Position numbers and translations under genes: made by a program
Shown: positions 8,789-16,807 of the stretch, in pieces
How the letters are laid out: every line of letters starts with the position of its first letter
How positions within the stretch are numbered: position 1 is the first letter of the stretch
Source: Actinomycetes bacterium
GTDB taxonomy: Bacteria; Actinomycetota; Actinomycetes; Mycobacteriales; Mycobacteriaceae
Direction of reading: 5' to 3'
Assembly: GCA_029780675.1 (NCBI GenBank)
Contig: JAKOYE010000119.1
Span: 1 to 64,000, forward strand
DNA: 64,000 bases
The notes under the pieces: model-generated
What the model saw: the letters and a program-made list of their open reading frames with translations, nothing else
The model's database searches: none
What the model was told of the DNA's origin: nothing

Positions 8789-9041
8789 GATGCGGCCGTT
8801 TCGTCGGCCGCACTTCATTGAGGGATGCGGTCCCTCGACATCGAAGGGCTCACTGTTCGCAGATGCGGCCGTTTCGGCGGCCGCACTTCATTGAGGGAAG
8901 TACGAGAAGGGCGCGTGGACGGGAAACGTTGAGGATGCGGCCGTTTCGGCGGCCGCACTTCATTGAGGGGCAGTCCCGCCCGCGTAGACGAACGCCGGTT
9001 TCACTGATGCGGCCGTTTCGGCAGCCCCACGTCGTTCCGCA
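8789..9041 (+). CRISPR. Short CRISPR array: four repeats, three spacers
   Basis: Repeats of 36 bp start at 8789, 8862, 8934 and 9006. Each begins GATGCGGCCGTTTCG. The first three end ACTTCATTGAGGG and contain inverted arms GCGGCCG/CGGCCGC around a short loop, so the transcript can form a hairpin. Repeat 1 has a G-to-T change after the shared GTTTCG. Repeat 4 keeps only its first 17 bases and then diverges, ending with ATTGAAAG. That marks it as the trailer end and supports rightward transcription from cas2. Spacers occupy 8825-8861 (37), 8898-8933 (36) and 8970-9005 (36). Three spacers is very few and agrees with the broken Cas1. Confidence 0.93.
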
Positions 9042-9091
9042 TTGAAAGCGGGCAGCGCATCGGGCCAGCAACCCATCCCTCCCGCCCAACA

Positions 9092-9126
9092 GAAAACCGC
9101 CCCTGACCTGGTCAGGGGCGGTTTTC
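9092..9126. terminator. Bidirectional hairpin terminator between array and tRNA-His
   Basis: A near-perfect inverted repeat with arms aaaaccgcccctgacc and its complement surrounds a tiny loop and ends in tttt. It reads as an intrinsic terminator on both strands, with A-tract and T-tract. It lies just past the 3' end of tRNA-His (minus strand) and beyond the array (plus strand), so it could end both transcripts. Confidence 0.85.
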
Positions 9127-9135
9127 CGTATCGGG

Positions 9136-9208
9136 GTGGCTGACGGGACTCGAACCCGCGACAGCCAGGATCACAACCTGGTGCTCTACCAACTGAACTA
9201 CAGCCACC
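9136..9208 (-). tRNA. tRNA-His (GTG anticodon)
   Basis: The reverse strand folds as a cloverleaf: acceptor GTGGCTG pairs with CAGCCAC, the D arm is AGTTCAGTTGGTAGAGC, the anticodon loop contains TTGTGAT with anticodon GTG, and the T arm is GGGTTCGAGTCCC. A G precedes the acceptor stem, giving the extra G-1 expected of tRNA-His. The 3' CCA is not encoded. tRNA-His next to orn is the mycobacterial arrangement, and the accessory island ends here. Confidence 0.97.
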
Positions 9209-9235
9209 ATTGCCGCACTGGGCGACGTGACGATC

Positions 9236-9871
9236 TTAGCCGCTTGAGGTGCCTGCGGCCGAATCGTGTCCTTCCAGAGTGTTCAACTCCGCCACGGCCT
9301 CGGCTATTTCACTGGTGGAGGGCCCGGGGTGAGGCACGAACGCGGTGCGCCGGTAGTAGCGCAACTCGCGGATGGACTCATGGATGTCGGCCAGTGCGCG
9401 ATGCGCCAGTCCCTTCTCCGGCTGGCCGTAGTAGACCCGCGGATACCAGCGGCGGCACAGCTCCTTGATCGAACTGACGTCGATCATCCGGTAGTGCAGG
9501 TATTCGTCGAGCACCGGCATGTCCCGGGCGAGGAACCCGCGGTCGGTGGCGATCGAGTTCCCGGCCAGCGGCGCGGTCTTGGGCGCCTTGACGTGGCTTC
9601 GGATGTAGTCCAGCACCATCTCCTGGGCCGTCTCGAGGTCGATGGTGGACGCCCGGACCTCCTCGGTGAGGCCCGACTTGCTGTGCATCCGGGCGACCAC
9701 CTCGACCATGCCGTCCAACGCGGCGTCGTCGGCGTGGATCACCACGTCGACGCCGTCGCCGAGGACGTTGAGGTCGGCATCGGTCACCAGGGCGGCGATC
9801 TCGATGAGCCGGTCGGAACGAAGATCCAGACCGGTCATCTCGCAGTCGATCCATACCAGTTCATCGCGCAC
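9236..9871 (-). CDS. orn: Oligoribonuclease
   Basis: This 211-residue DEDDh 3'-5' exonuclease degrades the short RNA oligonucleotides (2-5 nt) left by other RNases, including pGpG from c-di-GMP turnover. Visible motifs are the first acidic site [12 protein letters not shown], then [14 protein letters not shown] and the [11 protein letters not shown] segment carrying the catalytic His and Asp. GTG at 9871 is chosen because homology begins [11 protein letters not shown]; the in-frame ATG 84 bases upstream adds unrelated sequence. It is divergent from the ATPase gene at 9954 and upstream of tRNA-His on the same strand, as in M. tuberculosis Rv2511. Confidence 0.96.
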   Translation of the reverse strand: MRDELVWIDCEMTGLDLRSDRLIEIAALVTDADLNVLGDGVDVVIHADDAALDGMVEVVARMHSKSGLTEEVRASTIDLETAQEMVLDYIRSHVKAPKTAPLAGNSIATDRGFLARDMPVLDEYLHYRMIDVSSIKELCRRWYPRVYYGQPEKGLAHRALADIHESIRELRYYRRTAFVPHPGPSTSEIAEAVAELNTLEGHDSAAGTSSG

Positions 9872-9953
9872 AGCGATCAACAGTAAGCCCCGCCGGTCAC
9901 GTAGGGTCGTAGCGGCCCAAATGCAGGAATCCTCCACCACGAAAAGGGGTGCC

Positions 9954-11540
9954 ATGACGGAACCCGCCGCCAGTCCCGCCCAGCAGATCGCCGCGGGCTA
10001 CCAGACCGCCGGCGCCGCGCTGGAACTCGGTTCGGTGCTCGTCGGCGGTGAGGTCGATCCGGCCGCGCAGATCCGCATCCCGCTGGCCATGATGAACCGG
10101 CACGGTCTGGTCGCCGGCGCCACCGGCACAGGGAAGACCAAAACCCTGCAGGTGATCGCCGAGCAACTGTCCGCCAACGGCGTCCCGGTGGTGATGGCCG
10201 ACTTCAAGGGCGATCTGTCCGGGCTGTCGCGGCCCGGCGAGGCGAACGAGAAGGTCACCGAGCGGGTCAGGGACACCGGTGACGACTGGGTCGGCACCCC
10301 GTTCCCGGTGGAGTTCCTATCCCTGGGCACCGGCGGAATCGGCGTCCCGGTCCGCGCGACCATCTCGGCGTTCGGGCCCATCCTGCTGTCGAAGGTCCTG
10401 GGACTCAGCCAGACCCAGGAGTCCAGCCTCGGCCTGATCTTCCACTACGCCGACCAGCAGGGGCTGCCGCTGCTGGACCTCAAGGACCTGCGGTCGCTGA
10501 TCACCTTCCTGACCAACACCGACGAGGGCAAAGCCCAACTCAAGTCGATCGGCGCGGTGTCCACCCAGACCGCCGGGGTGATCCTTCGCGCGTTGATCAA
10601 CCTGGAGGCCGAGGGGGGAGACACGTTCTTCGGCGAACCCGAGATCGAACCCGCCGACCTCCTACGCGTCAACGATCAGGGCAAGGGCGTCATCACCCTG
10701 GTCGAACTCGGCGACCAGGCCTCGCGTCCGGTGATGTTCTCCACCTTCCTGATGTGGGTGCTGGCCGAGCTGTTCAACGACCTGCCCGAGGTTGGCGATC
10801 TCGACAAGCCCAAGCTGGTGTTCTTCTTCGACGAAGCGCATCTGCTGTTCAAGGACGCCTCCAAGGCGTTCCTGGCCCAGGTGGAGCAGACCGTCAAGCT
10901 CATCCGTTCCAAGGGCGTCGGCGTCTTCTTCTGCACCCAACTGCCGACCGACGTGCCCAACGCGGTGCTCTCCCAGTTGGGCGCCCGGATTCAGCACGCG
11001 CTGCGCGCATTCACCCCCGATGACCAGCAGGCGCTGGCCAAGACGGTGCGGACCTACCCCAAGACCGATGTCTACGACCTGGCGACGGATCTGACCGCGC
11101 TCGGTATCGGCGAGGCGATCGTCACGGTGCTCTCCGAGCGGGGCGCTCCCACGCCGGTGGCGTGGACCCGGCTGCGCTCGCCGCGGTCTCTGATGGCCAG
11201 CATCGGGCCGGAGTACATCAGGGCCGCGGCGCAGGCCAGCCCGCTTTTCCTCAAGTACGGTCCCACCGTCGACCGGGAATCGGCCTACGAGATGCTGGCG
11301 GCCCGGTTGGCTCCGCCGCCTGGCGAGGTGGCGGTCGGTGAGCCCGTCGACCTGCCGCCGATCCTGCCCACCGGTCTGGATCTGCCCCCGATGCCCAAGC
11401 CCGTCGAGCGCGCGGAGCCCGGGATGCTGGAGAAGATGATGGACAACCCCGCCTTCAAGAGCGCCATGCGGTCGGCGGGCACGGTGATCGGGCGGGAGAT
11501 CGGTCGGAGCATCTTCGGGACGGGACGCCGTCGCCGGTAA
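9954..11540 (+). CDS. HerA-like P-loop ATPase (DUF853, Rv2510c family)
   Basis: The 528-residue protein has Walker [11 protein letters not shown] at about 55-64 and Walker [13 protein letters not shown] near 287-298. It continues with [13 protein letters not shown] and [21 protein letters not shown], a pattern shared with HerA/FtsK-type translocating ATPases. The C-terminus ends in an arginine-rich tail. Its role is not known in mycobacteria; the family is usually annotated as a helicase-like protein, and DNA translocation is inference. The start ATG 9954 has a purine-rich site gaaaagggg and follows the divergent orn promoter region. It corresponds to Rv2510c. Confidence 0.88.
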   Translation: MTEPAASPAQQIAAGYQTAGAALELGSVLVGGEVDPAAQIRIPLAMMNRHGLVAGATGTGKTKTLQVIAEQLSANGVPVVMADFKGDLSGLSRPGEANEKVTERVRDTGDDWVGTPFPVEFLSLGTGGIGVPVRATISAFGPILLSKVLGLSQTQESSLGLIFHYADQQGLPLLDLKDLRSLITFLTNTDEGKAQLKSIGAVSTQTAGVILRALINLEAEGGDTFFGEPEIEPADLLRVNDQGKGVITLVELGDQASRPVMFSTFLMWVLAELFNDLPEVGDLDKPKLVFFFDEAHLLFKDASKAFLAQVEQTVKLIRSKGVGVFFCTQLPTDVPNAVLSQLGARIQHALRAFTPDDQQALAKTVRTYPKTDVYDLATDLTALGIGEAIVTVLSERGAPTPVAWTRLRSPRSLMASIGPEYIRAAAQASPLFLKYGPTVDRESAYEMLAARLAPPPGEVAVGEPVDLPPILPTGLDLPPMPKPVERAEPGMLEKMMDNPAFKSAMRSAGTVIGREIGRSIFGTGRRRR

Positions 11541-11594
11541 GCGGTATTGGTCTGACCACTTGACCTCTGGCCCCTGGCCGGGCATGCTGCTGCC

Positions 11595-12347
11595 ATGGCG
11601 CTGCAGCCCGTGAGTCGACGCTCGGTACCCGAGGAGGTCTTCGAGCAGATCCTCGACGAGGTGCTCAGCGGTCAGATGCAACCGGGGGAGTCGCTGCCCA
11701 GCGAACGCCGGCTCGCCGAGGTCCTGGGGGTGTCCCGGCCCGCGGTCCGGGAGGCGCTCAAGCGGGTGGCCGCGGCCGGCCTGGTCGAAGTCCGTCAGGG
11801 TGATGCCACCACGGTGCGTGACTTCCGCCGGCACGCCGGCCTAGACCTGCTGCCGCGACTGCTGCTGCGCGACACCGGACTCGACGTCTCGGTGGCGCGC
11901 TCCATCCTGGAGGCCCGGCTGCACAACGGGCCGAAGGTGGCCGAACTCGCCGCCCGCCGGCGCCCGCCGGGCTTGGCCGAACTGCTCGAACAATCGATCC
12001 GGGACCTGGAGACCGACGCCGACCCGGTGGGTCAGCAACGGCATGCGCTGACCTTCTGGGACCACGTCGTCGACGGCGCCGACTCCATCGTCTTCCGGCT
12101 CATGTTCAACACGCTGCGGGCCGCCTACGAACCGGCCCTGCCGGCGCTGGCCACCCTGATGGCCGCCGAGGTGGGCCAGAGCGAGGCCTACCGCGGCGTC
12201 GCGCGGGCGATCGCCGACGGCGACCCAGTCGCCGCCGAGGCCGCCGCCCGCCGGTTACTGGAACCCGCCACCGGTGCGCTGATCGCCGCGTTGACCGCCC
12301 TCGAAAATCCGACACACGAGGATCTGGGAAAACAGGAGGAGCAATGA
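11595..12347 (+). CDS. GntR/FadR-family transcriptional regulator
   Basis: This is a 250-residue regulator. A winged helix-turn-helix of GntR type occupies about residues 8-75 ([39 protein letters not shown]). An all-helical FadR-type effector domain follows. The ATG at 11595 is the first start after the ATPase stop. The stop overlaps the ATG of the hydroxylase gene (ATGA), so the two form an operon and the regulator probably controls it in response to an acyl-CoA or fatty acid. The ligand is inferred from the subfamily only. Confidence 0.88.
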   Translation: MALQPVSRRSVPEEVFEQILDEVLSGQMQPGESLPSERRLAEVLGVSRPAVREALKRVAAAGLVEVRQGDATTVRDFRRHAGLDLLPRLLLRDTGLDVSVARSILEARLHNGPKVAELAARRRPPGLAELLEQSIRDLETDADPVGQQRHALTFWDHVVDGADSIVFRLMFNTLRAAYEPALPALATLMAAEVGQSEAYRGVARAIADGDPVAAEAAARRLLEPATGALIAALTALENPTHEDLGKQEEQ

Positions 12348-13000
12348 CCCAAACCAAACGCCGCGGGATGACCCTCGCCGACGCGGCCCGCGAGTTCTGG
12401 CGCCACCCCACACCCTGGCTGCTCGTGACCGCGTTCCTCGGTTCGGTCGTCGCCCGCGTCATCGTCGGCGACTGGCAGTGGAGCGATGCGGTGCTGCCGT
12501 TCGTCGTACTGGCGGTATTTCCCTTCGTGGAGTGGATGATTCACGTGTTCATCCTGCACTGGCGACCGCGGCGGGTGGCTGGCGTGATGATCGACCCGGT
12601 GCTGGCCCGCAAGCACCGCGAACACCACGCGGACCCGCGGATCACCAAGCTGATCTTCATCCCCCTGCAGTCGCTGGCCGGCGCGTTCGCCGCGGCTCTG
12701 CTGGTGGCCTTCGTGCTCATCCCGCGCACCGGACTGGGGCTGACCTTCCTGGTGACGCTGTTCGCCATCGGCGTGGTCTACGAGTGGAGCCACTACCTGG
12801 TGCACACCGACTACAAGCCGAAGACCTGGTTCTACCGGACGATGTACCGCAACCATCGGTGGCACCACTTCAAGAACGAGCACTACTGGTTCGCCGTCAC
12901 CACTCCCGGCCTGGCCGACCGCGTTCTGGGCACCTATCCCGACCCGCAGACGGTGCCCACCTCGCCGACCGCCAAGAACCTGTTCGCCAGCACCGGATAG
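12344..13000 (+). CDS. Fatty acid hydroxylase / sterol desaturase-family membrane enzyme
   Basis: The 218-residue integral membrane protein has the histidine boxes of di-iron hydroxylases: [30 protein letters not shown] and [13 protein letters not shown]. Hydrophobic segments lie around residues 28-65 and 105-150. The family hydroxylates or desaturates lipid substrates using oxygen and an electron donor. Translation is coupled to the FadR-type regulator by a four-base overlap. The substrate cannot be read from sequence, although fatty acids or a carotenoid/sterol-like lipid are the usual choices. Confidence 0.85.
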   Translation: MTQTKRRGMTLADAAREFWRHPTPWLLVTAFLGSVVARVIVGDWQWSDAVLPFVVLAVFPFVEWMIHVFILHWRPRRVAGVMIDPVLARKHREHHADPRITKLIFIPLQSLAGAFAAALLVAFVLIPRTGLGLTFLVTLFAIGVVYEWSHYLVHTDYKPKTWFYRTMYRNHRWHHFKNEHYWFAVTTPGLADRVLGTYPDPQTVPTSPTAKNLFASTG

Positions 13001-13014
13001 CCGGTCAGTCGAGG

Positions 13015-13821
13015 TCAGTCGCCGCCCAGTTTCTTGTAGATGGCACCGACGATCGGGGTGACGATGGCCCGCGGCGCATAGCCGCTGGCCACCGACATCG
13101 CCTTCGACGTCAGCCCGGGAACGACGCGCATCTTGTTGTTCTCCAGGCCGTCCAGCGACAACTGGGCGGTGTGCTCGACCGAGATCCACAGGAAGTCCGG
13201 GATCAGCCGGTCCACCAACGAGGCCGTGTCGGGGTCGGGCATCTCGGTGCGTACCGGCCCCGGGGCCAGCAGGGTGACGTGCACGCCGGCACTCTTGAGT
13301 TCACCGCGCAGCGACTCGCTGAACGTGTTGGCGAACGCCTTGCTGGCCGCGTACGTCGCGTTGTTGGGGATCGGCGAGTTCCCCGCGGCCGACCCCGAGA
13401 TCAGGATGCCGCCTGCGCGGCGGGCCAGCATGCCCGGCAGCACCGCCAACACCAGGTCGTGAACACCCAGGACGTTGAGTTGCACCTGGGCCTTCTCACC
13501 GGCCGGATCAAGTTTGGCCACCGGGCCGAAGGTCGCGGTCCCCGCGTTGGCGCACAGTATCGAGATGTCCCGGCCAGCCAATTCCTCGGCCAGACCGGCG
13601 CGCTGCTGCGGATCGGCGAGGTCCACCGGGCGCACCTCGACGGTCACCCCGTGCCGTTCGGTGATCCGGGCCGCCACCTGCTCGAGCACCTCGGCACGGC
13701 GCGCTGTGATGATCAGGTGGTGGCCGCGAGCGGCGAGTTCGTGAGCCAGGGCTTCGCCGATGCCCTGGGAGGCACCGGTGACGACGGCTCGGCTGTCGGG
13801 GGATGGCGCGGGGACTGGCAT
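13015..13821 (-). CDS. Short-chain dehydrogenase/reductase (Rv2509 family)
   Basis: This 268-residue classical SDR has the nucleotide motif TGASQGIG near residues 14-21, LCANAG in the middle, and the catalytic Ser plus YAASK (SGSAAGN then TYAASKAF). It corresponds to Rv2509, a mycolate-pathway beta-ketoacyl reductase homologue in the corynebacterial/mycobacterial literature; that assignment is from memory. The start ATG at 13821 (MPVPAPSPDSRAVVTGAS) is preferred because the longer frame from 13875 would run into the divergently transcribed MFS gene. The gene converges with the hydroxylase. Confidence 0.9.
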   Translation of the reverse strand: MPVPAPSPDSRAVVTGASQGIGEALAHELAARGHHLIITARRAEVLEQVAARITERHGVTVEVRPVDLADPQQRAGLAEELAGRDISILCANAGTATFGPVAKLDPAGEKAQVQLNVLGVHDLVLAVLPGMLARRAGGILISGSAAGNSPIPNNATYAASKAFANTFSESLRGELKSAGVHVTLLAPGPVRTEMPDPDTASLVDRLIPDFLWISVEHTAQLSLDGLENNKMRVVPGLTSKAMSVASGYAPRAIVTPIVGAIYKKLGGD

Positions 13822-13850
13822 GCCGTCATCGTAGGGATAGGGTGACCGCC

Positions 13851-15209
13851 ATGAGCGGGCCCGGTGTGCTGCCACAGCGGGCCGACGCAGGAGTACCGAA
13901 GCGCGCCGTCGCCGCCTGGGCGCTCTGGGACTGCGGTTCGACCGGCCTGAACGCGATCGTGGCGACCTTCGTCTTCTCGGTGTACCTGACCGGCACGGTG
14001 GCCGAGGGGATGACGGGCTCCACCTCGGCGGCGAGTTGGCTGGGCCGAACCCTCACCATCTCCGGGGTCGTGGTGGCTCTGCTGGCGCCGCTGGTGGGGG
14101 TCTGGGTGCAAGCCCCACAGCGCAGGCGGGTGGCACTGGTCTCGCTGACCGTGCTCGCCGTCGGATTCACCGCGGCGATGAGCCTCATCCGGGCCGATCC
14201 CGGCTACCTGGCGGCGGGCCTGGCGCTGCTGGCGCTGACGGCGGCGTGCGGGGATCTGGCCAGCGTGCCCTACAACGCGATGCTTCGGCAGCTGTCCACC
14301 CCGCAGACCGCCGGCCGCATCTCCGGGCTGGGCTGGGCCGCCGGCTACAGCGGGAGCGTGCTGCTCCTGCTCATCATCTACGTCGGCTTCATCAGCGGCG
14401 ACGGCCCGGATCGCGGACTGCTGGGGGTGCCGGTCGCCGACGGTCAGAACGTGCGTGCGGCGATGATCGCCGCGGCGTGCTGGCTGGCGGTCCTGGCGCT
14501 GCCGTTGTTGTTCACCGCGCATCGCCTGGCAGCCTCCGAGGGGCCGGGTTCCGGACCCGTCACGCCGGTGGGCGGTGTCGTAGCCGGTTACCGGCAGATG
14601 TTCGCCGATCTGCGCGGCGAGTGGCGCCGCGACCGCAACGTGGTCTTCTACCTGATCGTCAGTGCCGTGTTCCGGGACGGGCTCGCGGGGATCTTCGCCT
14701 TCGGTGCGGTCCTCGGGGTCAGCGTGTACGGCATCTCGCAGGCCGATGTCCTGATCTTCGGCGTCGTCGCGTCCACCGTGGCGGCGGCGGGCGCGGTAGT
14801 CGGCGGCCGACTCGATGACCGGATCGGGGCCAAACCCATCCTGATCTTTTCGCTGACGTCGCTGATCATCGTCGGAGCGGCCCTGATGGCCACCTCCGGT
14901 CCGGTCGCCTTCTGGGTGTGCGGGCTGCTGCTGTGCCTGTTCGTCGGACCCACTCAGTCCGCCGCACGCACGTTGCTGCTCCGGATGACGGGGGAGGGCA
15001 AGGAGGGGGTGGTGTTCGGCCTTTACACCATGACCGGCCGGGCCGCCGCGCCCCTGGCGCCGTGGTTGTTCTTCGTCTTCGTCGACCTGTTCGACTCCGA
15101 TCGCGCGGGACTGGCCGGAATCCTGGTGGTGCTGGCCGCGGGTCTGTTCGGGATGCTCGCCGTCCGGGTACCCGACCGGCGTCGGCCCGCGACCGCCGCC
15201 GGCGCCTAG
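13851..15209 (+). CDS. MFS transporter, UMF1/Atg22-like (Rv2508c family)
   Basis: This 452-residue membrane protein has about twelve hydrophobic segments. It opens with AVAAWALWDCGSTGLNAIVATFVFSVY, the N-terminal signature of the UMF1 (vacuole effluxer Atg22-like) branch of the major facilitator superfamily. A conserved loop, PYNAMLRQLSTPQTAGRISGLGWAAGYSG, follows in the first half. The substrate is unknown; efflux of small molecules is inferred from the family. ATG 13851 is chosen, with GTG 13842 as the alternative, after a tagggatagg purine tract. It is divergent from the SDR gene and its end overlaps the last bases of the convergent gene. Confidence 0.87.
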   Translation: MSGPGVLPQRADAGVPKRAVAAWALWDCGSTGLNAIVATFVFSVYLTGTVAEGMTGSTSAASWLGRTLTISGVVVALLAPLVGVWVQAPQRRRVALVSLTVLAVGFTAAMSLIRADPGYLAAGLALLALTAACGDLASVPYNAMLRQLSTPQTAGRISGLGWAAGYSGSVLLLLIIYVGFISGDGPDRGLLGVPVADGQNVRAAMIAAACWLAVLALPLLFTAHRLAASEGPGSGPVTPVGGVVAGYRQMFADLRGEWRRDRNVVFYLIVSAVFRDGLAGIFAFGAVLGVSVYGISQADVLIFGVVASTVAAAGAVVGGRLDDRIGAKPILIFSLTSLIIVGAALMATSGPVAFWVCGLLLCLFVGPTQSAARTLLLRMTGEGKEGVVFGLYTMTGRAAAPLAPWLFFVFVDLFDSDRAGLAGILVVLAAGLFGMLAVRVPDRRRPATAAGA

Positions 15210-16003
15210 CCCAGCCCCGAGCAGATCGTCAGTCCGCGGCCGGTGCGCTGGCGCACCTGCGCACCGTCCACCGAGACGCTGCAGGTGACGTCGCGGCCCA
15301 CGTTGACCACGGCGACACTGGCCGAGGTCTTCGCCGGCGCGGAGAGGCTGACCTCCTTGCTCCACGGCAGCGCCACGTTGAACTCCGTCTGCATCACTCC
15401 GCCGGTGTCGACGTAGGTGATGTTGATCGCACGGCCCTCGCCGGTGACGCTGTAGACCACGGTCTCGGTGGCGCCGGGCGGGGTGGTCTGATCGGGACCG
15501 CCCGGGATGGTCGGCTCCGTGGTGCCCGGCGGGGTGGTCGACGGCCCGGGCAGGAAGGTCACCGTCGGCAGGGGGGCGCGCGTGGTCGTAGGCGTCCGGG
15601 TCGGGGCCGTCGTCCGCGGGGAGGTGGTGCTCGGGTTCGCCGGAGCCACCGTGGTGGATTCCCGCGCGGAGTTACTGACGATGACCAGTGCCAGCACCAG
15701 TCCGGCGACCAGCAGAACCGCCGCGGCGGCGACGATCCACAGCCAGCGCGGCGACTTCGGCGGCAGCGGCGGCGGTGGCGGCGGACCGGCCTGGTAACCG
15801 GGCTGCCAGTAGGCGGGCAGTTGTTCGGTCGGCTGGTTCATCGGCGCGCCGTAGCCCTGCGGGTAGTTCTGGCACCCTGCGTTCTGGCCGGCGTTATGGC
15901 CGTAGTAGCCGGGAGTCCAGTACTGACCCGAGTATGCGGGATCGGTGTTGGCCGGATACCCCGAAGAACCGGTCTGGTCCGACCATTGGCGCGGTTCGCT
16001 CAT
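15206..16003 (-). CDS. Proline-rich membrane-anchored protein with MmpS-like outer domain (Rv2507 family)
   Basis: The 265-residue protein has a Tyr/Gly/Gln/Pro-rich cytoplasmic part ending in a run of prolines near residue 80. One transmembrane helix (WLWIVAAAAVLLVAGLVLALVIV, about 88-110) follows, then a Thr/Pro-rich linker and a C-terminal domain of about 85 residues. The C-terminal part (VVYSVTGEGRAINITYVD, TCSVSVDGAQV) resembles the small MmpS fold of mycobacterial transport accessory proteins. The single helix and low-complexity linker suggest it spans the periplasm. Function unknown; the MmpS likeness is my inference. Confidence 0.8.
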   Translation of the reverse strand: MSEPRQWSDQTGSSGYPANTDPAYSGQYWTPGYYGHNAGQNAGCQNYPQGYGAPMNQPTEQLPAYWQPGYQAGPPPPPPLPPKSPRWLWIVAAAAVLLVAGLVLALVIVSNSARESTTVAPANPSTTSPRTTAPTRTPTTTRAPLPTVTFLPGPSTTPPGTTEPTIPGGPDQTTPPGATETVVYSVTGEGRAINITYVDTGGVMQTEFNVALPWSKEVSLSAPAKTSASVAVVNVGRDVTCSVSVDGAQVRQRTGRGLTICSGLG

Positions 16004-16024
16004 GCCGTCCTCACGACGTGCAGG

Positions 16025-16720
16025 CTACCCGCGCCGGCGGGGTGTTCCCTGAGAGGTGTTTAGGGAAGCTCCGGGCGGTGAGCTGCGCAGGGGAGCCAGG
16101 GCCGCCCGCGTCATGGCGCGGAGGACATCGCGGGAGCGGTCGGTGGAGCGCTCCCCGGGGGTCTTGATGCTGTGCGCCGTCGAGTTCAACAGCCCGAACA
16201 CGGCGTGCGCCATCACCCGGGCATCGTCCCCGGCGAGATCCGGATCGAGTCGGACCAGTACCTCGACCCAGGTTTCGAGGTAGCTGCGCTGGGCGCGCCG
16301 CACCTGCCGTTGCGCGCCGACCGGCAGGTTGGCCAGATCGCGGTCCTGGATGCGGATCAGATCGGGTTCGGTCAGGGCGAAGTCCAGGTGGAACTCGATC
16401 AGCGAGTCCAGGGCGGACGGTGCGTCGGCGGCGGCGGCGGCGACGACCTCCCGCGCGCCGTTCAGCAGCCGGGTGCTGATCCCCACCAGCAGCTCGACCA
16501 GCAGCGCCTCCTTACCGGAGAAGTGCCGGTAGATGGCCGGGCCGCTCACCCCGGCGGCCGCGCCGATGTCCTCCAGGCGTACCGCGAGGTAGCCCCGCTC
16601 GGCCATCAATTCCGCCGCGGCGGCAAGCAACTGCGCCCGGCGGTCGGACTTCTGCTTCTCGCGCGCGGCCTGCGGTCCGGTCGGCCGCTGAGCACGCCGG
16701 GCCGCCGTCGAATCGGTCAT
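16025..16720 (-). CDS. TetR-family regulator of the accD1-accA1-fadE19 operon (Rv2506-like)
   Basis: This 231-residue TetR protein has an N-terminal helix-turn-helix (RAQLLAAAAELMAERGYLAVRLEDIGAAAGVSGPAIYRHFSGKEALL) and a helical ligand domain. It is divergent from accD1 and faces a large palindrome in the shared promoter region, so autorepression and repression of the acyl-CoA carboxylase operon are likely. ATG 16720 (MTDSTAARR) is preferred over a start six codons upstream. In M. tuberculosis the equivalent Rv2506 sits beside the same leucine/branched-chain catabolic genes. The inducer is probably an acyl-CoA intermediate; this is not shown by sequence. Confidence 0.9.
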   Translation of the reverse strand: MTDSTAARRAQRPTGPQAAREKQKSDRRAQLLAAAAELMAERGYLAVRLEDIGAAAGVSGPAIYRHFSGKEALLVELLVGISTRLLNGAREVVAAAAADAPSALDSLIEFHLDFALTEPDLIRIQDRDLANLPVGAQRQVRRAQRSYLETWVEVLVRLDPDLAGDDARVMAHAVFGLLNSTAHSIKTPGERSTDRSRDVLRAMTRAALAPLRSSPPGASLNTSQGTPRRRG

Positions 16721-16754
16721 AACGGACCTCCCGCGCACCCACTGGACGTACTGA

Positions 16755-16795
16755 GTTAATCTTCACTAACCTAACACCAGTTAGTCGTGATTAAC
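16755..16795. promoter_or_regulatory. Nested palindromic operator between tetR and accD1
   Basis: A 41-bp symmetric element has outer arms GTTAATC/GATTAAC and inner arms ACTAAC/GTTAGT, each separated by 3 bp and centred on a 9-bp middle. Both arm pairs are exact. It lies 34 bp upstream of the tetR start and 12 bp upstream of accD1, and is AT-rich in an otherwise GC-rich region. This is the expected position and form for a TetR operator, possibly binding two dimers, and it would also cover the promoters. Confidence 0.85.
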
Positions 16796-16807
16796 CAGGG
16801 GAGTTCG

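Noticed and set aside
8818..9045. Short open frame running through the CRISPR array
   Set aside because: It is generated by the repeat sequence itself and encodes repeated MRPFRRPHFIEG units.
10662..11834. 390-codon minus-strand frame opposite the HerA-like gene
   Set aside because: Antisense shadow with Arg/Gly/His-rich composition and no motifs; the plus strand carries Walker A and B.
16787..16807. GTG 16787 as accD1 start
   Set aside because: It lies within the operator palindrome; ATG 16808 has a proper aggggag ribosome site.
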